A model generated the notes under the pieces. It made no database searches. It saw nothing but the letters and a program-made list of their open reading frames with translations, and had not been told where the DNA came from. The translations under genes and the position numbers were made by a program. A DNA stretch of 43,792 nucleotides from an uncultured Croceitalea sp. GTDB lineage: Bacteria; Bacteroidota; Bacteroidia; Flavobacteriales; Flavobacteriaceae. Positions within the stretch are counted from its first letter, which is position 1. The number at the start of each line of letters is the position of its first letter. The DNA lies in the NCBI GenBank assembly GCA_937959125.1, contig CALGQU010000021.1:1-43792 (forward strand), written 5' to 3'. Below are positions 40,917 to 43,792 of this stretch, piece by piece.

Positions 40917-41993
40917 TTAAAAATCGTCCCGCGTAATGGCATCTTCACTATTCATCATGCTACTTGCATTACGATTGTTAATAATGGCCACGTCTGCTCC
41001 CGGCCAACTATGCCATTGCAAAAAATAGGCTGCTTTACCTTTTAAAACATTGATTATCTGGTTCTCATCCCAATTCCCGTAGGCTTCGGCGATGGGTCCG
41101 GCTTCTGTCAAGGCCGTAATTTTACCGGTGGCATTAAATTTCTCAAAATCCGGGAAATCTGGTGTACTGCCATAATAATCCAGGCCTACGATATCTACAT
41201 AATCGTTTCCGGGATAATAGGCCATGACCTCCCCGTTCCATCCAAAAAACTCAGCTGTTCCGTAAGCCCATAAGAGGTTTTCCAATTGGTATTCCACGGT
41301 GAAGGTATCGTACATATCTTGCCAGAGCGCTCTATAGTCCGCTTCATTCGACTGATTGTTGTTATAATCATCAATGCCCCACCAGAACCAGTCTCCATTC
41401 ATTTCATGAAAAGGTCTCCAAATAACGACCACTCCCGCATCCTGTAATCTTTTTAAAACTAGTGCCACCTTATCCAAGGCATTTCTATAATTGGTTTTTG
41501 CAACGCTTTGGGGAGCGTTTTTTATGAGGGATAAAAAGTTGATATTGGCCTTGTTGTCCACAGAATTTTCCCTAAAACTAAAACCGTCTGTAAATGGATT
41601 GTCCGCATGCCAACTGATACTCACCAACCCTCCTTTATTCCAATGGTCAATAAGCGTTTGTACAGGGTAGGTAGTTCCTGGGACGAATCCTAGATCTGCA
41701 CCAACGATTCCTACATATTTTCCGGATTGATTGGCCAAAGCCTCAACATAGGTGTCATAAAAAGTTGCGTTCTGGTCAAGACCATCACCACAATGTTGTC
41801 CCGTAATTACTTTGTTGGAGTTTATGGCATTGATAAGAACATTGGCCACCTCTTTTTTTGTGCGGATCTCAAAAGCTTCACCGACATCCAGATCTTCCAC
41901 GGAATCCGCAGGATTTACAGCCGAATCTTCGGTACATGCCACGAACACAAAAAGAACCAATAAAAAAGAAAAGAATACTAGATTTGTCTTCAT
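40917..41993 (-). CDS. GH26 beta-mannanase-like lipoprotein
   Basis: The protein has 358 residues from the ATG at 41993 (a TTG six bases upstream is less likely). The lipoprotein signal ends LFVFVAC, with Cys near residue 20, followed by an acidic linker. The GH26 domain has ITGQHCGDGL, VSISWHADNP, WRPFHEMNGDWFWWG with the acid/base Glu, and TEAGPIA with the nucleophile Glu. GH26 enzymes cleave beta-1,4-mannans in secreted or surface systems. No SusC/SusD pair is adjacent, so this is not a full utilisation locus. A role on mannan uptake or self-glycan turnover is open. Confidence 0.9.
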   Translation of the reverse strand: MKTNLVFFSFLLVLFVFVACTEDSAVNPADSVEDLDVGEAFEIRTKKEVANVLINAINSNKVITGQHCGDGLDQNATFYDTYVEALANQSGKYVGIVGADLGFVPGTTYPVQTLIDHWNKGGLVSISWHADNPFTDGFSFRENSVDNKANINFLSLIKNAPQSVAKTNYRNALDKVALVLKRLQDAGVVVIWRPFHEMNGDWFWWGIDDYNNNQSNEADYRALWQDMYDTFTVEYQLENLLWAYGTAEFFGWNGEVMAYYPGNDYVDIVGLDYYGSTPDFPDFEKFNATGKITALTEAGPIAEAYGNWDENQIINVLKGKAAYFLQWHSWPGADVAIINNRNASSMMNSEDAITRDDF

Positions 41994-42006
41994 TATCAAA
42001 TTTATC

Positions 42007-43398
42007 CTATTTCTCGCTTAATTCCGTAAAATAGGTATAGAAATAGGGAATGGTCTCAATACCTTTTAAATAATTCCAAACCCCAAAATGTTCGTTGGGG
42101 GAGTGGATAGCATCACTGTCCAGGCCAAAGCCCATAAGGATGGTCTTACTGCCCAAAACCTGTTCAAAAAGGGCAACTATAGGGATGCTACCTCCAGTCC
42201 GTTCCGGAATGGGGGTTTTGCCAAAGGTTTTTTCATAGGCTTTGGCAGCGGCTTTATACCCTAAACTGTCCATATTGGTCACGTAGGGTAGGCCACCATG
42301 GTGTGGGGTGACTTTTACCTTAACGCTATCTGGCGCAAGGGCTTTAAAATGTTTGGTGAAAAGTTCCGTGATTTCATCCGGGTCTTGGTGGGGTACCAAG
42401 CGCATGGAAATTTTTGCGTAGGCCTTGCTGGCAATAACGGTTTTAGCCCCTTCCCCCGTATAGCCGCCCCAAATGCCGTTGACGTCCAAGGTTGGCCTAA
42501 TACTGTAGCGTTCTGCCGTAGAAAAGCCTTCTTCCCCTTGTACATTGCCAATATCCAATGCCTTTTTATAATCGTCTAAACTAAAAGGGGCTTTTGCCAT
42601 TTCGGCACGTTCTTCCGTGGATACTTCTTCTACATTATCGTAAAAATTGGAGACGGTAATCTTCCCGTTTTCATCATGCAAAGAGGCAATCATTTTGCTA
42701 AGGACGTTAATGGGATTGGGAACTGCACCGCCGTAAATCCCGGAATGCAAATCCCTATTTGGCCCAGTGACTTCAACTTCTACATAACTTAACCCTCTAA
42801 GTCCGGTGGTAATTGAAGGCACGTCATTGGCAATCATCCCAGTATCTGAAATAAGAATGATATCATTGGAAAGTTTTTCCTTATTGTCCGCTAAAAAGTC
42901 GGCCAAACTATCGCTCCCTACTTCTTCTTCCCCTTCGATCATAAATTTAAGGTTACAGGGCAGGCAATCGTTTTTGATCATAAACTCTGCCGCTTTCACA
43001 TGCATATACATCTGTCCCTTATCATCACAGGCACCACGTGCAAAAATGGCCCCTTCTGGGTGCAGTTCCGTTTTTTTGATGACGGGTTCAAACGGGGGGG
43101 AGGTCCATAAATCCATAGGGTCTGGTGGCTGTACATCATAATGGCCGTACACCAATACCGTGGGAAGCTGGGGATCTATCATCTTTTCACCGTACACCAC
43201 GGGATACCCTTTGGTCTCGCAGATTTCGGTGGTATCGCAACCAGCCTCCCTAAGGGAAGCTTCTACCATTTGAGCGGTTTTGACCACGTCCTTGGCATAG
43301 GCGGGATCTGCGCTAATGGAGGGAACTTTAAGTAAATTGATAAGCTCATCCAAGAACCGATCTTTATGTGTTGCAATGTAATTTTTTATAGTATCCAT
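42007..43398 (-). CDS. M20-family dipeptidase
   Basis: The 463-residue zinc peptidase has metal ligands in VLVYGHYDVQPPDP (about residues 81-94), RGACDDKGQMY, EGEEEVGSDSL and a late HSPNEH. It is close to the CNDP/dipeptidase M20 group, and no signal peptide is seen, so it is cytosolic. It hydrolyses dipeptides or related N-acyl amides. The gene ends 13 nt from the start of the GH26 gene, so the two share one direction but may have separate promoters. It is divergent from the tRNA-Leu gene, with a 127-nt gap. Confidence 0.93.
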   Translation of the reverse strand: MDTIKNYIATHKDRFLDELINLLKVPSISADPAYAKDVVKTAQMVEASLREAGCDTTEICETKGYPVVYGEKMIDPQLPTVLVYGHYDVQPPDPMDLWTSPPFEPVIKKTELHPEGAIFARGACDDKGQMYMHVKAAEFMIKNDCLPCNLKFMIEGEEEVGSDSLADFLADNKEKLSNDIILISDTGMIANDVPSITTGLRGLSYVEVEVTGPNRDLHSGIYGGAVPNPINVLSKMIASLHDENGKITVSNFYDNVEEVSTEERAEMAKAPFSLDDYKKALDIGNVQGEEGFSTAERYSIRPTLDVNGIWGGYTGEGAKTVIASKAYAKISMRLVPHQDPDEITELFTKHFKALAPDSVKVKVTPHHGGLPYVTNMDSLGYKAAAKAYEKTFGKTPIPERTGGSIPIVALFEQVLGSKTILMGFGLDSDAIHSPNEHFGVWNYLKGIETIPYFYTYFTELSEK

Positions 43399-43507
43399 GT
43401 GTGTTTTTAAGTGGCTTAAAATTACGAAACCTACTGCTGTTACCTCAAATTTTTAATCGGCAAATTGAAATTATCGATTTTGCTATTTTACAATTGGAAA
43501 TTTGAAT

Positions 43508-43515
43508 TATATTTG
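43508..43515 (+). promoter_or_regulatory. -7 box of the tRNA-Leu promoter
   Basis: TATATTTG matches TAnnTTTG and lies 10 nt upstream of the mature tRNA 5' end. A TTTG at 43479-43482 is a possible -33 element, but the spacer of 25 nt is long. Confidence 0.55.
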
Positions 43516-43525
43516 CAGTCCTTTT

Positions 43526-43607
43526 GCGGGCGTGGTGGAATTGGTAGACACGCTAGACTTAGGATCTAGTGCCGCGAGGTGTGAGAGTTCGAGTCTCTCC
43601 GCCCGCA
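43526..43607 (+). tRNA. tRNA-Leu, anticodon TAG
   Basis: The sequence folds as a class II cloverleaf. The acceptor stem is GCGGGCG (43526-43532) and CGCCCGC (43600-43606) with discriminator A. The D arm contains GGTAGACAC, and the anticodon loop CTTAGGA, giving TAG, sits between TAGA and TCTA. A short variable arm and a T arm with GAGAGTTCGAGTCTCTC follow. CCA is not encoded, as is usual in Bacteroidota. It reads CUA and related Leu codons. Confidence 0.96.
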
Positions 43608-43792
43608 CGAAACGGAAAGCTTCTTGGAAACGAGGAGCTTTTTTTATTTGGGATATTTTGGTTTGCGAAAATGTAGGAGAGCCATGTCTCGTAGTTTATA
43701 CTGAGCGAAGCCGAAGTACCCGCACAGATTGAAAGCTTCTTGGAAACAAGGGGCTTTTTTTATTTGGGATATTTTGGTTTGCGAAAATGTAG
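43602..43792 (+). repeat. Duplicated tRNA-Leu 3' end and flank, 117-bp period
   Basis: The CCCGCAC at the tRNA 3' end (43602-43608) recurs at 43719-43725. Each is followed by GAAAGCTTCTTGGAAAC, a terminator-like stem and a long identical tail ending at the window edge. The spacer holds a copy of the dispersed repeat containing CTGAGCGAAGCCGAAGTA (43700-43717). The second unit runs out of the window, so more copies may follow. It could be an att-like duplication from integration at the tRNA 3' end or a simple tandem duplication. Confidence 0.7.
43616..43645 (+). terminator. Terminator of tRNA-Leu
   Basis: AAGCTTCTT pairs with GAGGAGCTT (two G-U wobbles) across a GGAAAC loop and is followed by seven T residues. 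It ends the tRNA transcript. A second, slightly different copy occurs at 43732-43760. Confidence 0.8.

Noticed and set aside
43502-43732. A 76-codon open frame containing GVVELVDTLDLGSSAARCESSSLSART
   Set aside because: It is read straight through the tRNA-Leu gene and its terminator. This peptide is a well-known artefact of translating tRNA-Leu.

Overview
The window looks like a chromosome segment of a marine-type member of the Flavobacteriaceae (Bacteroidota). The reasons are a T9SS C-terminal sorting domain, TAnnTTTG-type -7 boxes, weak ribosome binding sites with many 1-4 nt gene overlaps, typical flavobacterial families (DUF4260, DUF4230, DUF4407, LruC, BlaI/M56 pairs, a four-helix-bundle IVP protein), and small dispersed repeats related to 'ctgagcgaagccgaagta'. 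No genus can be assigned from sequence alone.

Layout. (1) 1-4214: the ruvC 3' end, a four-helix-bundle gene inside a small inverted-repeat-flanked insertion, hemW, and a tightly packed housekeeping/hypothetical operon (cyclase family, DUF4260, DUF4230, Dabb, MmcQ/YjbR). (2) 4369-12154: a signalling block with a CheY-like regulator, an H-NOX haem protein, a multi-PAS histidine kinase, a FIST-domain protein resembling the NosP family, a second histidine kinase of NahK type, a free-standing HPt protein, a LytTR response regulator, a STAS protein and a glycosyltransferase. (3) 12159-13880, minus: a secreted T9SS beta-helix protein. (4) 14255-31703: an exopolysaccharide (EPS) locus with a response regulator, an initiating sugar transferase fused to a pseudo-receiver, a short TolC-like protein, a Wzc-like co-polymerase, Wzx, Wzy, glycosyltransferases, an LruC lipoprotein, UDP-glucose 6-dehydrogenase and an acyltransferase. 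It is followed by a convergent receiver-kinase. (5) 33227-36580: rfbBACD for dTDP-L-rhamnose. (6) 36577-43398, minus: DUF4407, M56/BlaI pair, EamA transporter, GH26 mannanase-like lipoprotein and M20 dipeptidase. (7) 43526-43792: tRNA-Leu(TAG), its terminator, and a duplicated copy of the tRNA 3' flank.

How the genes may work together. The H-NOX has the proximal His (H104), YxSxR and a nonpolar residue at the usual distal Tyr site, so it is probably NO-selective. The FIST protein is followed by a kinase with a NahK-like N-terminus, the arrangement known for NosP NO sensors. The two kinases have closely related catalytic cores, and a single HPt and LytTR regulator follow them. This suggests two NO sensors feeding one phosphorelay. 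Four promoter regions share a TTTYACAAC box followed at fixed spacing by a 20-bp inverted repeat: those before the H-NOX operon, the EPS initiation operon, ugd and rfbB. The first two are 39/46 identical. I infer that NO sensing and EPS production form one regulon in this organism. That link is the main candidate for a new system here. The polymer probably contains a uronic acid (ugd) and rhamnose (rfb).
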